From Rhodothermales bacterium (lineage in GTDB: Bacteria; Bacteroidota; Rhodothermia; Rhodothermales; VXPQ01): a DNA stretch of 64,000 nucleotides. How positions within the stretch are numbered: position 1 is the stretch's first letter; the number at the start of each line of letters is the position of its first letter. The stretch covers positions 2,459,175 to 2,523,174 of the forward strand of contig OX638293.1 of NCBI GenBank assembly GCA_951812335.1. The letters run 5' to 3'. The translations under genes and the position numbers were made by a program. A model generated the notes under the pieces. The model ran no database searches and was not told the origin of the DNA. It was given only the letters and a program-made list of their open reading frames with translations. Positions 42,195 to 51,825 of the stretch are shown here, piece by piece.

Positions 42195-43349
42195 ATGCTG
42201 ATTGAATACATCCGGCGTCACCTCCCGCCTCTTCCTGCGCCGCTCCGCACGAAGCTTGAACTCCCGCCCCGGGAGCAAGGCCGCGTTCTGTGGTTTGTAC
42301 TGCTTCTGCTGCGCAGCGTACCGCCGTTGCTCCTCGCCGCGTTCATATTCAGTTTCTGGTGGGATGTGCCGATTGGAGATCGCACGTACTTCGGCATAAC
42401 GTACCGCTTTGAAAACCTCCTCCGCATCATCTCCGTGAGCGGATTGATCGGGTACCTCACGAACTGGCTGGCCATTACCATGCTGTTCCACCCGAGGCGG
42501 AGGCGACCCTTGCTGGGACAAGGCCTCATTCCCGCTCAGCGGGAACGCGTGATATACCGACTGGCGAAGACCGTCTCCGAAGAACTCATCAACGAAGAAA
42601 TTATCAAGGAAAAAATTGAGGCTTCAGGGCTCCTCCGAAAATACCGTGAAACGGCCTTCCTGGTAACGCGCAACATCATCGAGGACCCCGAGTTTCGCCG
42701 CGAACTGAAGACCTTTTCGGCCCGCTACCTCAACGAGGCGCTTTCCTCGCCGGAAGTACGCGATCGGATCGTAACTTTCGTGGAAGACAAGCTCCGGCGC
42801 ATGGCCGGCAGAGGCGTGGCGGGCCTTGCGCTGCGCAGCTGGCGTTTCTGGAATCGGGAGGATTTCCGACAGCGGCTGGAAGAAATAGTCCGGGAAATTC
42901 CCGCCTCGATGGATACGATCCTGGACGAACTGGACCCCGTACTTGACCAGCTTCCGGACAAAATCGAGGCCCGTGCCGAGGACATCGAAAACTGGTCGGC
43001 GCACATTGTACTTGGATTCGTCGAACGGCTCGACGTCTACGGCATGGTCGTGTCGAACATGCAGAAGTACAATGAAGACAAACTGGAGGCGCTCATCCTG
43101 AACGCTTCCAACGAACAACTCCGGTACATCAAATATCTCGGGGGCGTACTCGGCACCGTGGGCGGTCTGGTGATCTGGGAACCGTTCACAAGCATGGTAT
43201 TGTTCGTGGCCGGAGGAGGAACCATATATGCCCTGGACAGCCTGCTACTGATGCGATCCCGAGCGCATCGGCGCGCCGGACAGGGACTCGACGGAAACGC
43301 CCCGAACGGTCCGGGACAGGACGGGACGAGCAGCGACCTTCCTGCGTGA
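42195..43349 (+). CDS. DUF445 family membrane protein
   Basis: The 384-residue product has an N-terminal membrane part (FVLLLLRSVPPLLLAAFIFS and LIGYLTNWLAITMLFHPRRR, the DUF445 hallmark), a long amphipathic helical middle and a C-terminal hairpin (YLGGVLGTVGGLVIWEPFTS). DUF445 proteins are widespread but not functionally assigned. The last 105 bp overlap, on the other strand, the 3-prime end of dusB, and the tail there (RRAGQGLDGNAPNGPGQDGT) has low complexity. Confidence 0.85.
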   Translation: MLIEYIRRHLPPLPAPLRTKLELPPREQGRVLWFVLLLLRSVPPLLLAAFIFSFWWDVPIGDRTYFGITYRFENLLRIISVSGLIGYLTNWLAITMLFHPRRRRPLLGQGLIPAQRERVIYRLAKTVSEELINEEIIKEKIEASGLLRKYRETAFLVTRNIIEDPEFRRELKTFSARYLNEALSSPEVRDRIVTFVEDKLRRMAGRGVAGLALRSWRFWNREDFRQRLEEIVREIPASMDTILDELDPVLDQLPDKIEARAEDIENWSAHIVLGFVERLDVYGMVVSNMQKYNEDKLEALILNASNEQLRYIKYLGGVLGTVGGLVIWEPFTSMVLFVAGGGTIYALDSLLLMRSRAHRRAGQGLDGNAPNGPGQDGTSSDLPA

Positions 43350-44351
43350 CGCAAGAGATCGAACAGGCGCCCGGACATACGGCGTGTGTTCTTCGAAATT
43401 CAGAAGCGTTTCGAGCGTGTCCTGCATAGTGTCCTGCTCCATGAGCGCCGTACGCAGTAAACCGGCGTTCCGGAATCCCTTGAAATACCCTCCGTAATGC
43501 CGCCGCATCTCAAGTACCCCCTTCCTCTCGCCCAGCCATTCGCATTTCAACGCAAGATGCTCGGCTACCACGGCGAGACGCTCCTCCCAGCCGGGCGGAT
43601 CCATCTTCTCGCCCGTCTCCAGCCAGGCCTTCGTTTCCCGGAAAATCCATGGGTTGCCGATCGCGCCCCGCCCGACCATCACGGCATCCACGCCCGTCTC
43701 GGCGAACATGTCCCGTATTTTGACCGGATCGGTGGCGTCTCCGTTGCCGATGAGCGGAATGTCCTGCACGCCCTCCTCCCGGATGCGGCGCAGCCATTCC
43801 CAACGGGCATCGCCGCGGTACATCTGACTGCGTGTCCGGGCATGTACGGCCAGCGCAGCAATGCCCGCTTCCTCCAGCAGGCGCGCCACCTCTATGATCC
43901 GGATAGAATCGTCATTCCAGCCCAGACGCGTCTTGACCGTCACGGGCCGCGTGGCGCGTTCGATCACCGCTTCGGCGATCTCCAGCATCTTCGGTAGATT
44001 GCGCAGAATACCCGCCCCACCGTCCTTGCATACGACCTTTCGGACCGGGCATCCGAAATTGATATCGATCAGGTCCGGGTTGGCTCGGTCAACGAGAGAT
44101 ACCGCTTCCCGCACCTGTTCGACATCGCCGCCGAACAATTGGATACCGACCGGTCGCTCCTCTTCATAGATATCCAGCTTTTGCAGGGAATCTTTCGCAT
44201 CGTAGACCAATCCTCCACTGGAGATAAACTCGGTGTAGAGCAAATCGGCCCCGTACCGCTTGCACAGGATGCGGAACGGCGGATCGCTCACATCCTCCAT
44301 AGGCGCGAGAAACAGGGGATACCTTCCGAATTCGAGAGAACCGATGCGCAT
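43245..44351 (-). CDS. dusB: tRNA-dihydrouridine synthase
   Basis: Starting at 44351 (MRIGSLEFGRYPLFLAPMED) the product has 368 residues. The FMN-barrel motifs APMEDVSDPPFR, DINFGCPVRKV, the catalytic Cys region CPVRKVVCKDGGAG, and IGNGDATDP match bacterial DusB-type enzymes, which reduce uridines in the tRNA D-loop. Upstream in-frame sequence to 44630 lacks homology and is not counted. The final 40 residues beyond LLNFEEHTP are extra relative to the family and overlap the end of the DUF445 gene. Confidence 0.94.
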   Translation of the reverse strand: MRIGSLEFGRYPLFLAPMEDVSDPPFRILCKRYGADLLYTEFISSGGLVYDAKDSLQKLDIYEEERPVGIQLFGGDVEQVREAVSLVDRANPDLIDINFGCPVRKVVCKDGGAGILRNLPKMLEIAEAVIERATRPVTVKTRLGWNDDSIRIIEVARLLEEAGIAALAVHARTRSQMYRGDARWEWLRRIREEGVQDIPLIGNGDATDPVKIRDMFAETGVDAVMVGRGAIGNPWIFRETKAWLETGEKMDPPGWEERLAVVAEHLALKCEWLGERKGVLEMRRHYGGYFKGFRNAGLLRTALMEQDTMQDTLETLLNFEEHTPYVRAPVRSLASRRKVAARPVLSRTVRGVSVESLSGAPMRSGSHQ

Positions 44352-44566
44352 GGACTGGCGAATAAAGGAAACAGGGTGAACTCCGGCAGCTAAAAAAGGG
44401 AATACCTGCAGAATATTTTCTCGCAAAAACGTAACCGGACCGCATGCGTTCCCGTAGCACAAGCGTAGGGCCGGCTTTTCATCCGGGCGAAAATCCGCAT
44501 AGAGCTCTGTTTCCCGGAAAGCCTTTGGCCGAAACAACCCTTTGATATTCCTTTCTCCCCTACGCC
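44352..44566. promoter_or_regulatory. Divergent promoter region of dusB and the PLDc_N gene
   Basis: The two start codons face away from each other over 215 bp. Promoters for both must lie here. I see no clear consensus element and no small gene. Confidence 0.4.
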
Positions 44567-44860
44567 ATGCATACCCCAGCGCGCCGCCCGACCCCTCTTG
44601 CAGCCTCTGCACCGCTTGCCCTCGCTGCAACCCTTTTTCTTGCCGGATGCGGCCCGAATCTCTTCGAACGCGCCGGCAATTTCGGATCGCCGGGATGTTT
44701 CGGGATCATCGTCGTCATCGTCGTCATCCTCAACATCATAGCGCTGGTCGAATTGATCGGCAGCTCGAAATCCGTCGGCAACAAAGTGGGCTGGGCTCTC
44801 GTTTTAATTTTCTTTCCGGTGCTGGGCTGTGTGCTGTATTATTTCTTCGGACGGTCGTAG
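44567..44860 (+). CDS. Small PLDc_N-domain membrane lipoprotein
   Basis: The 97-residue product has a signal with lipobox FLAGC followed by two hydrophobic helices: CFGIIVVIVVILNIIALVEL and WALVLIFFPVLGCVLYYFFG. The second matches the PLDc_N motif (phospholipase-D nuclease N-terminal, W-x3-I-x-FP-x-GxxLYYFFGR), found as a membrane anchor of cardiolipin synthases and as stand-alone small proteins. There is no catalytic HKD motif, so it is not an enzyme. Its function is unknown. The HAD gene starts 34 bp later on the same strand. Confidence 0.78.
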   Translation: MHTPARRPTPLAASAPLALAATLFLAGCGPNLFERAGNFGSPGCFGIIVVIVVILNIIALVELIGSSKSVGNKVGWALVLIFFPVLGCVLYYFFGRS

Positions 44861-44893
44861 GCATCTGGTCTGAGCCTCCCTTATCGAAGACGC

Positions 44894-45595
44894 ATGAATC
44901 CGGACCTTTCGCCCGCAACGCCGCCTTTCGCAGCGATCGTATTCGATATGGACGGCGTGGTCATCGACTCCGAGCCGATACACGACCGGTCGCACCGGAT
45001 CATTTTCGGCCTGCACGATTTGCCCGTCCCGGCCGAAGCCTATCCTTCCTTCAAGGGTATCCCCGAACGCAAACTGTTCGAACGGGTCGTGTCCGAGTTC
45101 GGATCGGACGAACACGATGTGGACACGCTCACCGTATCGAAGGAAGAAACCTTCCTGGGTCTCATGCCCGACATGCGCCTCATTCCGGGAGCCCTGGATT
45201 TCATCCGCCGGGCGAAAGCGCAACGGCGCCTTGCGTTGACCACGTCCGCGACAAGCAGATACCAGCGCTTCGCCTTCGACCGGTTCGATCTGGACCGTTT
45301 TTTCGAGGTGGTCGTCACGGCGGAGGGCATACACCGTCACAAACCCGATCCCGAACCTTATCTGGAGACCGCAAAACGTCTCGGTCTGGCGCCGGAGATG
45401 TGCCTCGTTATCGAGGACTCAGTGAACGGGGTGCTGTCGGCGCACCAGGCAGGGTGTCATGTGGCGGGAATGACTACATCGTTCACCGCCGGCGAACTCA
45501 AAGAGGCCGGCGCACATATCGTGGTTGACACCTTCGGAGAACTGGCGGAATACCTCGGCATGAGGGAGAACGGTGCACCGCGCGCCGCCGGCTGA
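44894..45595 (+). CDS. HAD-superfamily phosphatase (beta-phosphoglucomutase-like)
   Basis: The 233-residue product has the four HAD motifs: VFDMDGVVIDSEP (Asp18 nucleophile and Asp20), LTTSATS, K in HRHKPDPEPY, and IEDSVNGVLSAHQAG. The helical cap follows motif I as in the beta-phosphoglucomutase and phosphoglycolate group. It probably removes phosphate from small sugar phosphates or interconverts glucose phosphates. The specific substrate is not predictable. Confidence 0.92.
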   Translation: MNPDLSPATPPFAAIVFDMDGVVIDSEPIHDRSHRIIFGLHDLPVPAEAYPSFKGIPERKLFERVVSEFGSDEHDVDTLTVSKEETFLGLMPDMRLIPGALDFIRRAKAQRRLALTTSATSRYQRFAFDRFDLDRFFEVVVTAEGIHRHKPDPEPYLETAKRLGLAPEMCLVIEDSVNGVLSAHQAGCHVAGMTTSFTAGELKEAGAHIVVDTFGELAEYLGMRENGAPRAAG

Positions 45596-45625
45596 CATAA
45601 GCCGGAACATTCCCTTGCCGGGCTT

Positions 45626-46687
45626 CTATTCCATGCCACGATCGGCAAGGTACCCAGCGCCGCGCCCCTTGATGTTCTCGTCCCAGTACTGCATCCATTC
45701 GGGGCCTTCCCCGGCGAGACGTTCCCAATCGATCTCCATGGGTTGGATATCCACTCCGGTCATCCATTCCGGAAGTTCCGCATCCGGTATGGTATTCCGG
45801 ACCGGAATGCGATAAAACCGGTGCGCCTGATCGACAAGGGCGCTATCGGAGGTTACGAACTCATAGAACGCCCGTGCAAGCTCCGGATGGGGCCCGCCGG
45901 CGACAAGCGCAATCCCGTCCGTAAGGACCGGCGTCCCGGAAGAAGGCACGACATAGCCGAAAGGATATCCGTTGTCCTGCGCCTGGATGTACGTATCCGG
46001 CATATTCCACAGCGTCACATCGCCTTCCTCGCGGGCCAGTTTGAGATAAAGCTGCGTCGGGTCGGCAGCGTAGGTCTCCACGTTGCGGTCCAGACGGGCC
46101 AGCCATGCGTACCCCTCCTCCACGGTAGGCTGCCGGAGAATCATCGCTCCCCAAATGGTCCGCATGGTGCTGGAAGCCAGCGGATACCGGATAATCACCC
46201 GGTCGCGCCATTGCTCCTCAAGCATTTCGTCCCAGTCCTGCGGAGGCGCTTCGCCCGCCAGCGAAAGGGAGCGGGTATTGTACGTGATCACCTCAGGGGT
46301 CAGAAAAGTGCCGTACCACGTGTCCCCGGCCCCGGATGCATGCGCGGGCGCTTCCGCGGCCCAGGATGGCGCATACGGATCGAGCAGATCCTCCCGAGCC
46401 GCCCGGTCGAACGCCATGCCGGCGCCGCCCCACCAGACGCTGGCCTGCGGATTTTGCCGTTCGGTCCGGATCCGGTCGTACGCATCCTGCCCCCCCATGT
46501 CTATCCATGCAATGTCTACCTCGGGATAACGGGCCTCGAATAACTCCTCATAGGCTCCAAGCATTTCCTTGCCGTGCGGCGAGTATACCAGCACGCGGGT
46601 ACGCTTGTCTTCGGAAGAACACCCGGTAAGCCACGCGAGCGCCGGGAGCAGAAGCAACGTATGCCGGAAAACGTTAAAACTCTTCAT
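45626..46687 (-). CDS. ABC-transporter substrate-binding lipoprotein, Fe3+ type
   Basis: The 353-residue product has a lipoprotein signal (MKSFNVFRHTLLLLPALAWL, lipobox LTGC). The mature part (VLVYSPHGKEMLGAYEELFE, then TFLTPEVITYNTRSL, VEEGYAWLARLDRNVETYAA and AFYEFVTSDSALVDQAHRFY) fits the class of periplasmic binding proteins that includes FbpA/AfuA iron-binding proteins and related phosphonate or thiamine binders. Tyr pairs used for iron in FbpA are not clearly recognisable. No permease or ATPase gene is adjacent, so it is an orphan. It precedes the helicase stop by 15 bp on the same strand. Confidence 0.82.
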   Translation of the reverse strand: MKSFNVFRHTLLLLPALAWLTGCSSEDKRTRVLVYSPHGKEMLGAYEELFEARYPEVDIAWIDMGGQDAYDRIRTERQNPQASVWWGGAGMAFDRAAREDLLDPYAPSWAAEAPAHASGAGDTWYGTFLTPEVITYNTRSLSLAGEAPPQDWDEMLEEQWRDRVIIRYPLASSTMRTIWGAMILRQPTVEEGYAWLARLDRNVETYAADPTQLYLKLAREEGDVTLWNMPDTYIQAQDNGYPFGYVVPSSGTPVLTDGIALVAGGPHPELARAFYEFVTSDSALVDQAHRFYRIPVRNTIPDAELPEWMTGVDIQPMEIDWERLAGEGPEWMQYWDENIKGRGAGYLADRGME

Positions 46688-46701
46688 AGCAAAGGGGCAA
46701 A

Positions 46702-49032
46702 TCAGTGTTCCACGAGGCGCAATCCTGCGAATTTCAGCATAACCTTTTTCCGGCCCACTTCCCGAAAAGCAATAACCGCCCTTGCCCGCTCGCCACGGCC
46801 TTCCACGGAAAGCACTTGCCCCTCGCCGAACTGCGGGTGATTCACATGGCGCCCCGGGATAATGGCGCCCTCACCCTCGTCGTAGATCACCGTACGACCG
46901 CTTTCCTTACGAGCAGGCGCGGCCAGGTTCTGCCGGTAATAATGCGGAGCCATCTCATCGTACGACGGGCCTCCGGAAACGCCCGAAGCCGCTCCGGGAT
47001 CCGGCAGGAAGCGCCCCGTGTCCTGGCGGACAGGCGATCCGGCTTCAGTGTGTACGACACTCCCGTCGATCTCGTCCAGGAAACGGCTGCGCACGCTCGG
47101 CGCCGAGCTGCCGAAGCGGAAGCGGGTACGGGCATGGGAAAGATATAACCGTTCTGCAGCACGCGTAACGCCTACATAGAAAAGACGCCGCTCTTCCTCT
47201 ACGGCGGCAACTTCCCCGATGGCCATGGATACGGGGAAGAGCCCTTCCTCCAATCCGGTAACGAACACTACGGGGAATTCGAGCCCCTTGGAGGCATGCA
47301 GGGTCATAAGCGTTACGCGCGACTCGCCGTCCATCTCGTCAAGGTCCGTCCGGAGCGCCGCTTCCTGCAGGAATGTACTGAGCGTACGGTCCCCGGGATC
47401 TTCGGCAGTATGCTCCGCAATAGCTCCGATCAATTCCTGAACATTCTCCCAGCGCATGAGATTTTCAGGCGTCTGGTCCTGGCCAAGATGTTTGACTATG
47501 CCCGTTTCCTGTACGACGGAACGCGCAATATCCTCTGCCGGCGCCCCCTGTTCGACCTCTTTCATATGCCTGTGCATCATCTCCCGGAAGGCGACGACGG
47601 CGCGCCCGGCCTGCGGTCCGAGTCCCACGGACTCAACCTGCCCGATCGCCTCCCAGACCGTATCGTTGCGCTCTTCCGCAAAGGCAACGAGCCGTTCGAG
47701 CGTCCTGTCTCCGATGCCTCGCGTGGGGTAATTGACGATGCGCCGCAAGCTCGCCAGATCTCCGGGATTGACCAGCAGACGCAGATAAGCGAGGATATCC
47801 TTCACTTCCTTTCGCTGGTAGAAGGACAACCCTCCTACGATGCGGTACGGAACGCCTCCGCGGCGCAGCGCATCCTCTATCGAGCGGCTTTGCGCATTGG
47901 TCCGGTAGAGCGCCGCAAAATGCTCGTAGCCGTACCCGAACCGGGCTTGCAGGCTCCGGATAGCCCGCTCGATTTTCTGCGCCTCGTCCCGTTCCGAGAG
48001 CGCCTCCATGAGCAAGATGGGATCCCCCTCGGCGTTTTCCGTCCACAGTTTCTTTTTGAGACGGTCCCGGTTCTGTTCAATAATGGAATCGGCCAGTCGC
48101 AGGATGCGACCGGTAGAGCGGTAATTCTGCTCCAGCCGCACGGTAACGGCTTCCGGATAATCGCGGCGGAAAGAAAGAATGTTGGCGATGTCGGCGCCTC
48201 GAAAAGCGTAGATGCTCTGGGCATCGTCGCCCACGACGCAGAGATTCCTGTGCCGGCCGGCAAGCAGTTTCGCCAGCATGTACTGGGAACGGTTCGTGTC
48301 CTGGTATTCGTCGATGTGCAAGTATGTCCAGCGCTCCCGGTATTTTTCGAGCACATCCGGACACTGTTCGAACAGAACGATCGGTTTCAGGAGCAAGTCG
48401 TCGAAGTCCATGGCGTTCGCTGTGCGAAGCGCCTGTTCATAGGGACCGTAGAGCTGCGCCGCGACCTGTTGCAACGGCCCGAAAGCGGAACGCTCGTACT
48501 CGGCCGGGGACATCATTCGATTCTTCGCACCGGACAGTATATGCCGGACGCTGCGGGGGCTATGCTGCTTCGCGTCGATCCGGAAACGCTCCATCAACTG
48601 GCGCAGAATCCGCTCCGAATCGTCTGTGTCGTAAATGCTGAAATCCCGTGCATAGCCGATCCGCTCCCCTTCCACGCGCATGAGGCGGGCAAAGATCGAA
48701 TGAAACGTGCCCATCCACAGATCGCGAGAGGCAGACCCCGCAAGGCGATCGATACGGTCGCGCATCTCGCGGGCCGCCTTGTTCGTGAACGTCAGCGCAA
48801 GAATCCGCCAGGGTCTGGCGCGTTCCGTCGCAAGCAAATACGCAATCCGGTGCATGAGCATCCGGGTCTTGCCGGAACCCGGACCGGCCACGACAAGCAC
48901 AGGTCCTTCGGTCGCTCGCACCGCTTCCTGTTGCGATACGTTCAGGCCATCCAGAATAGCCTCAGCAGCTTCCCGGTTGGAAACGGATGGTCCGGAAGAA
49001 GCGGGCGGGCCGGAGGAATCGGAAAAAAGCAT
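46702..49032 (-). CDS. pcrA: UvrD/PcrA-type ATP-dependent DNA helicase
   Basis: The ATG at 49032 gives 776 residues. Superfamily-1 motifs are in order: Q-motif LNVSQQEAVRA, Walker A AGPGSGKTR (Lys55), TFTNKAAREMRDRI, FDDLLLKPI, Walker B DEYQDTNRSQY, VVGDDAQSIYAFRGA, LEQNYRSTGRIL, HASKGLEFPVVFVTG and VTRAAERLYLS. It unwinds DNA in mismatch or excision repair and rolling-circle replication. The C-terminus ends with a Tudor-like segment HPQFGEGQVLSVEGRG, as in PcrA. The longer frame upstream to 49128 is not needed. Confidence 0.96.
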   Translation of the reverse strand: MLFSDSSGPPASSGPSVSNREAAEAILDGLNVSQQEAVRATEGPVLVVAGPGSGKTRMLMHRIAYLLATERARPWRILALTFTNKAAREMRDRIDRLAGSASRDLWMGTFHSIFARLMRVEGERIGYARDFSIYDTDDSERILRQLMERFRIDAKQHSPRSVRHILSGAKNRMMSPAEYERSAFGPLQQVAAQLYGPYEQALRTANAMDFDDLLLKPIVLFEQCPDVLEKYRERWTYLHIDEYQDTNRSQYMLAKLLAGRHRNLCVVGDDAQSIYAFRGADIANILSFRRDYPEAVTVRLEQNYRSTGRILRLADSIIEQNRDRLKKKLWTENAEGDPILLMEALSERDEAQKIERAIRSLQARFGYGYEHFAALYRTNAQSRSIEDALRRGGVPYRIVGGLSFYQRKEVKDILAYLRLLVNPGDLASLRRIVNYPTRGIGDRTLERLVAFAEERNDTVWEAIGQVESVGLGPQAGRAVVAFREMMHRHMKEVEQGAPAEDIARSVVQETGIVKHLGQDQTPENLMRWENVQELIGAIAEHTAEDPGDRTLSTFLQEAALRTDLDEMDGESRVTLMTLHASKGLEFPVVFVTGLEEGLFPVSMAIGEVAAVEEERRLFYVGVTRAAERLYLSHARTRFRFGSSAPSVRSRFLDEIDGSVVHTEAGSPVRQDTGRFLPDPGAASGVSGGPSYDEMAPHYYRQNLAAPARKESGRTVIYDEGEGAIIPGRHVNHPQFGEGQVLSVEGRGERARAVIAFREVGRKKVMLKFAGLRLVEH

Positions 49033-49170
49033 ACGGTGCAAAGGGAATAAAGCCGGCGGCGCGGGACGACAGGCCTCATGACAGAACGGAATACGGCATC
49101 CGGCACAGAACAAGATACCGCAATGCAAGCGCGGATTCGACCCTTTGCGTGTGAGATGTGCAGCGATCGG

Positions 49171-49668
49171 CTACGAAGCGGATTCTTTCAAATTCGCCAG
49201 CCGCACAAAGAACCTGCGGCGATCCATGGCCACGACGCGCACGTGGCTTCCGGCCGCAATGAAATCCCCCTCTGTAGCCACTTCGATGCGTTCCCCGTCG
49301 ATGCGAGCTACACCGGTCGGGCGCAAGGGCGTTACTGCAACCCCTGTCTTGCCGAGATACTTTGCCCGGCGCTCATTTTCCCGATCTTCTCCAAGCCGTT
49401 CTCCCGTAATCGTCGTGCCCAGTATAAATCGATCCCAGGCTCCCGAAGTCCACATCCAGTAAAAAAGCCCGCCTCCCGCCACAGCCGTGCCCACAATGAC
49501 ATAGATTCCGCCAACCAACCCGGATTCCGTGAACGTATAGCCAATGGCGAAGAGGATAACGAGGAAACCGAAAATGCCCACCATATTGAAGCCGGGAACC
49601 AGATAGACTTCCACAGCGATCAGACCAAGGCCCACCAGAACGAGCGCTATGGGAAGAAAAAATTCCAT
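49171..49668 (-). CDS. Short NfeD-family membrane protein
   Basis: The 165-residue product has four hydrophobic segments (FFLPIALVLVGLGLIAVEVY, GIFGFLVILFAIGY, VGGIYVIVGTAVAGGGLFYW) followed by a C-terminal OB-fold (YLGKTGVAVTPLRPTGVARI, EGDFIAAGSHVRVVAMDRRR), the NfeD1b layout. NfeD proteins act with SPFH/stomatin proteins and membrane-bound ClpP-type proteases in membrane quality control. It lies 35 bp downstream of the long NfeD protease at 49704 and repeats its C-terminal domain. No SPFH gene is adjacent. Confidence 0.9.
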   Translation of the reverse strand: MEFFLPIALVLVGLGLIAVEVYLVPGFNMVGIFGFLVILFAIGYTFTESGLVGGIYVIVGTAVAGGGLFYWMWTSGAWDRFILGTTITGERLGEDRENERRAKYLGKTGVAVTPLRPTGVARIDGERIEVATEGDFIAAGSHVRVVAMDRRRFFVRLANLKESAS

Positions 49669-49703
49669 GAAGCAATCGGGGGGATGTTACCGGATGGAAA
49701 ACA

Positions 49704-51116
49704 TCACGCGTTGGGAGGCGCCGTACGTACTACCACGCGGCTACCGCGCACCCGGATTATTTCCACCGTCGTTCCGGGCAAAACAAACTCCCCGCGCGTC
49801 ACCACGTCGATGCGTTCCCCCCCGATGTCCGCCATGCCTGCGGGACGAAGCGGGGTCAGGGAAACGCCTGTCTGGCCGATCAGCTCTTCCATGGTTTCGG
49901 CCGAAACGTAGCCGGATGCACTGGCAAGTTCCGGCGCCAGCACCAGTTGGGCAAATCGTCCGGATTTCGGAAGATATTTTCCGAGTGAAAACATGAGGAC
50001 GATCAGCAAAACCAGTGTGGCCGCCATCGTGCCCACCGCGGGCGCCAGCGCGGCAAAAGGCGGAAACGAGAGCCCGACATTACCGACCAGAGCCGCAAAA
50101 AGCGAACCGGCCACAAGCACCAGCCCGCCGATGCCCGCCACGCCAAAGCCCGGGATCACGAATATCTCGGCAAGCAGGAGCAACACCCCGATGCCGAAAA
50201 GCACGATTTCCCAGCTCTGGACGAGGCCGATCATGTAGTGCGGCGCAAAAAACATGGCGCCGCCGACCGCGGCGATAGCCCCGGGAAATCCGACGCCGGG
50301 CGTTTGCAATTCGAAGTACAACCCACCCATCATCATCAGCATGAGCAGGGACTGAAGAACCGGCGAACTGAGAAATCGAAGCGCCCGTTCCAGGGTCGAG
50401 GCGCGGTGCGCCACCGAAGCGGTCGGTGCAAGACCGGCTTGTTCCACTACCGTATCTATATCGGAAAGAATGGCGTCCGCTACACCCAGCCGAAGCGCTT
50501 CCTCGGAAGAAAGCGTCAAGACGCTGCCGGCTTCGGATACCCCCTCGATCTCCAGTTCTTCATCCACCATGGCTTCCGCAATACGCGGATCGCGCCCATT
50601 GGCCTCGGCAGTGGCCCGCATCAACCCCCGCATGTAACTCTGGTATTTGTCCGGCGCCGCTTCTCCCGAACCGCCCTCCACCACTGTGGCCGCCCCGATG
50701 GAGGCGCCCGGAACCATCACGATGCGGTCGCTGGCATAGGATATGAGCGCACCGGCGGAGGCGGCGTTCTTGTCGATAAACGCTACCGTAACCGGCTCGG
50801 CATCGAGGATAATCTTGCGAATCGCATCGGCGGCGTCCACCAGACCGCCGAACGTATCCACGTGAAAAACGATCAGAGACGCGCCTGCCGCTTCCGCATC
50901 GCCGGCGGCCCGCCCCACGTACCGGGCCAGCACATTGTCGATAGGCCCCTGAATCGGAACAATGTACACAGGACCGTCGGCCAGCGGCATCTCGAACAGT
51001 GTGTCCGGAGACGATGCGGAAATATCCTGCGACTGACCGGGCGCGGGAAAAAACAGGCCGAACAGCAAGCCTGCCGGAAAAAGAAGCGGAACGAAGCGCC
51101 TTGCAAGGCTATTCAT
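49704..51116 (-). CDS. Membrane ClpP-class serine protease with NfeD domain
   Basis: The 470-residue product has a signal sequence, an N-terminal ClpP-fold protease domain (YIVPIQGPIDNVLARYVGRA; IVFHVDTFGG; Ser120 in KNAASAGALISYAS; Lys157 in PDKYQSYMRG as the probable base), several membrane helices (LQSLLMLMMMGGLYFELQTP, EIVLFGIGVLLLLAEIFVIP) and a C-terminal NfeD OB-fold (TGVSLTPLRPAGMADIGGER). This is the long NfeD1a type, which cuts stomatin-like substrates. With the short NfeD at 49171 it forms a two-gene unit. Confidence 0.93.
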   Translation of the reverse strand: MNSLARRFVPLLFPAGLLFGLFFPAPGQSQDISASSPDTLFEMPLADGPVYIVPIQGPIDNVLARYVGRAAGDAEAAGASLIVFHVDTFGGLVDAADAIRKIILDAEPVTVAFIDKNAASAGALISYASDRIVMVPGASIGAATVVEGGSGEAAPDKYQSYMRGLMRATAEANGRDPRIAEAMVDEELEIEGVSEAGSVLTLSSEEALRLGVADAILSDIDTVVEQAGLAPTASVAHRASTLERALRFLSSPVLQSLLMLMMMGGLYFELQTPGVGFPGAIAAVGGAMFFAPHYMIGLVQSWEIVLFGIGVLLLLAEIFVIPGFGVAGIGGLVLVAGSLFAALVGNVGLSFPPFAALAPAVGTMAATLVLLIVLMFSLGKYLPKSGRFAQLVLAPELASASGYVSAETMEELIGQTGVSLTPLRPAGMADIGGERIDVVTRGEFVLPGTTVEIIRVRGSRVVVRTAPPNA

Positions 51117-51194
51117 GGCGGCGCATAATTATGGAAAAAGGTACCTGATCCGTCTTACGGATATTTCTTGTAATAAGATTCACACCGGAACCGC

Positions 51195-51731
51195 TTACCG
51201 CAAGATCGTATCGTCCCGTTCGAACGGGGTTCCGGCGGGTTTCAGGCCGTGCTTCGAGAATGCTTCGTCGAGCTCCGACATAAACCGGGATCGAATCCGG
51301 CGGGTCAGATACTGAATTTTGCTTGCCTTGCCGAATACGTATTTCCGGAACGGATGTATGTAGATGCGCACGTGATCGCGCCCCAGCGGGGTTACTTCCA
51401 GATAAAAAACGATGCTGTACATTCCCCACCGCCGCAATACGCGCTCCTTCGTTGCAATGGCGTGGGGCAGGTCGGTGGCTGTCGTATCCCATCCTGCTTC
51501 ATTCAGGGCGGCAACGATCCGTTCGGGGACGGTCCTTGCGCCGACACCCTCATCCGGCGCCATGCCGGACGGCTCGCCCGACGGGTTCATCGATTCGGAA
51601 ACGGCAACCGCAAGGAGCGTATCCGGGGACGGCATATCGTAATCCCGGTACAGGGGAGCAAGGGATGGAGCGCACGCCGAAAGAAAAAAAGAAATGACGA
51701 GAAGCAACGCCGGTGCGCATAATCGTTTCAT
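51195..51731 (-). CDS. Lipoprotein of unknown function
   Basis: The start at 51731 (MKRLCAPALLLVISFFLSAC) gives 178 residues with a lipobox LSAC. The body contains ERIVAALNEAGWDTTATDLP and a beta-rich part IVFYLEVTPLGRDHVRIYIH. No family is recognised. It lies upstream of the NfeD protease gene on the same strand (78 bp apart), but a shared role is not evident. Confidence 0.72.
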   Translation of the reverse strand: MKRLCAPALLLVISFFLSACAPSLAPLYRDYDMPSPDTLLAVAVSESMNPSGEPSGMAPDEGVGARTVPERIVAALNEAGWDTTATDLPHAIATKERVLRRWGMYSIVFYLEVTPLGRDHVRIYIHPFRKYVFGKASKIQYLTRRIRSRFMSELDEAFSKHGLKPAGTPFERDDTILR

Positions 51732-51825
51732 GATACGCCGACTTTCGGAGCAAGGGTAGCGAACGTTCTTATGCGTACGCATGAAAAGCAACGGGTATCT
51801 TCGCTGCAGCCGGCGCTATGCCCCC

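Noticed and set aside
47296..49050. 584-codon plus-strand open frame opposite the helicase
   Set aside because: All helicase motifs are on the other strand; the open frame has no homology-like pattern.
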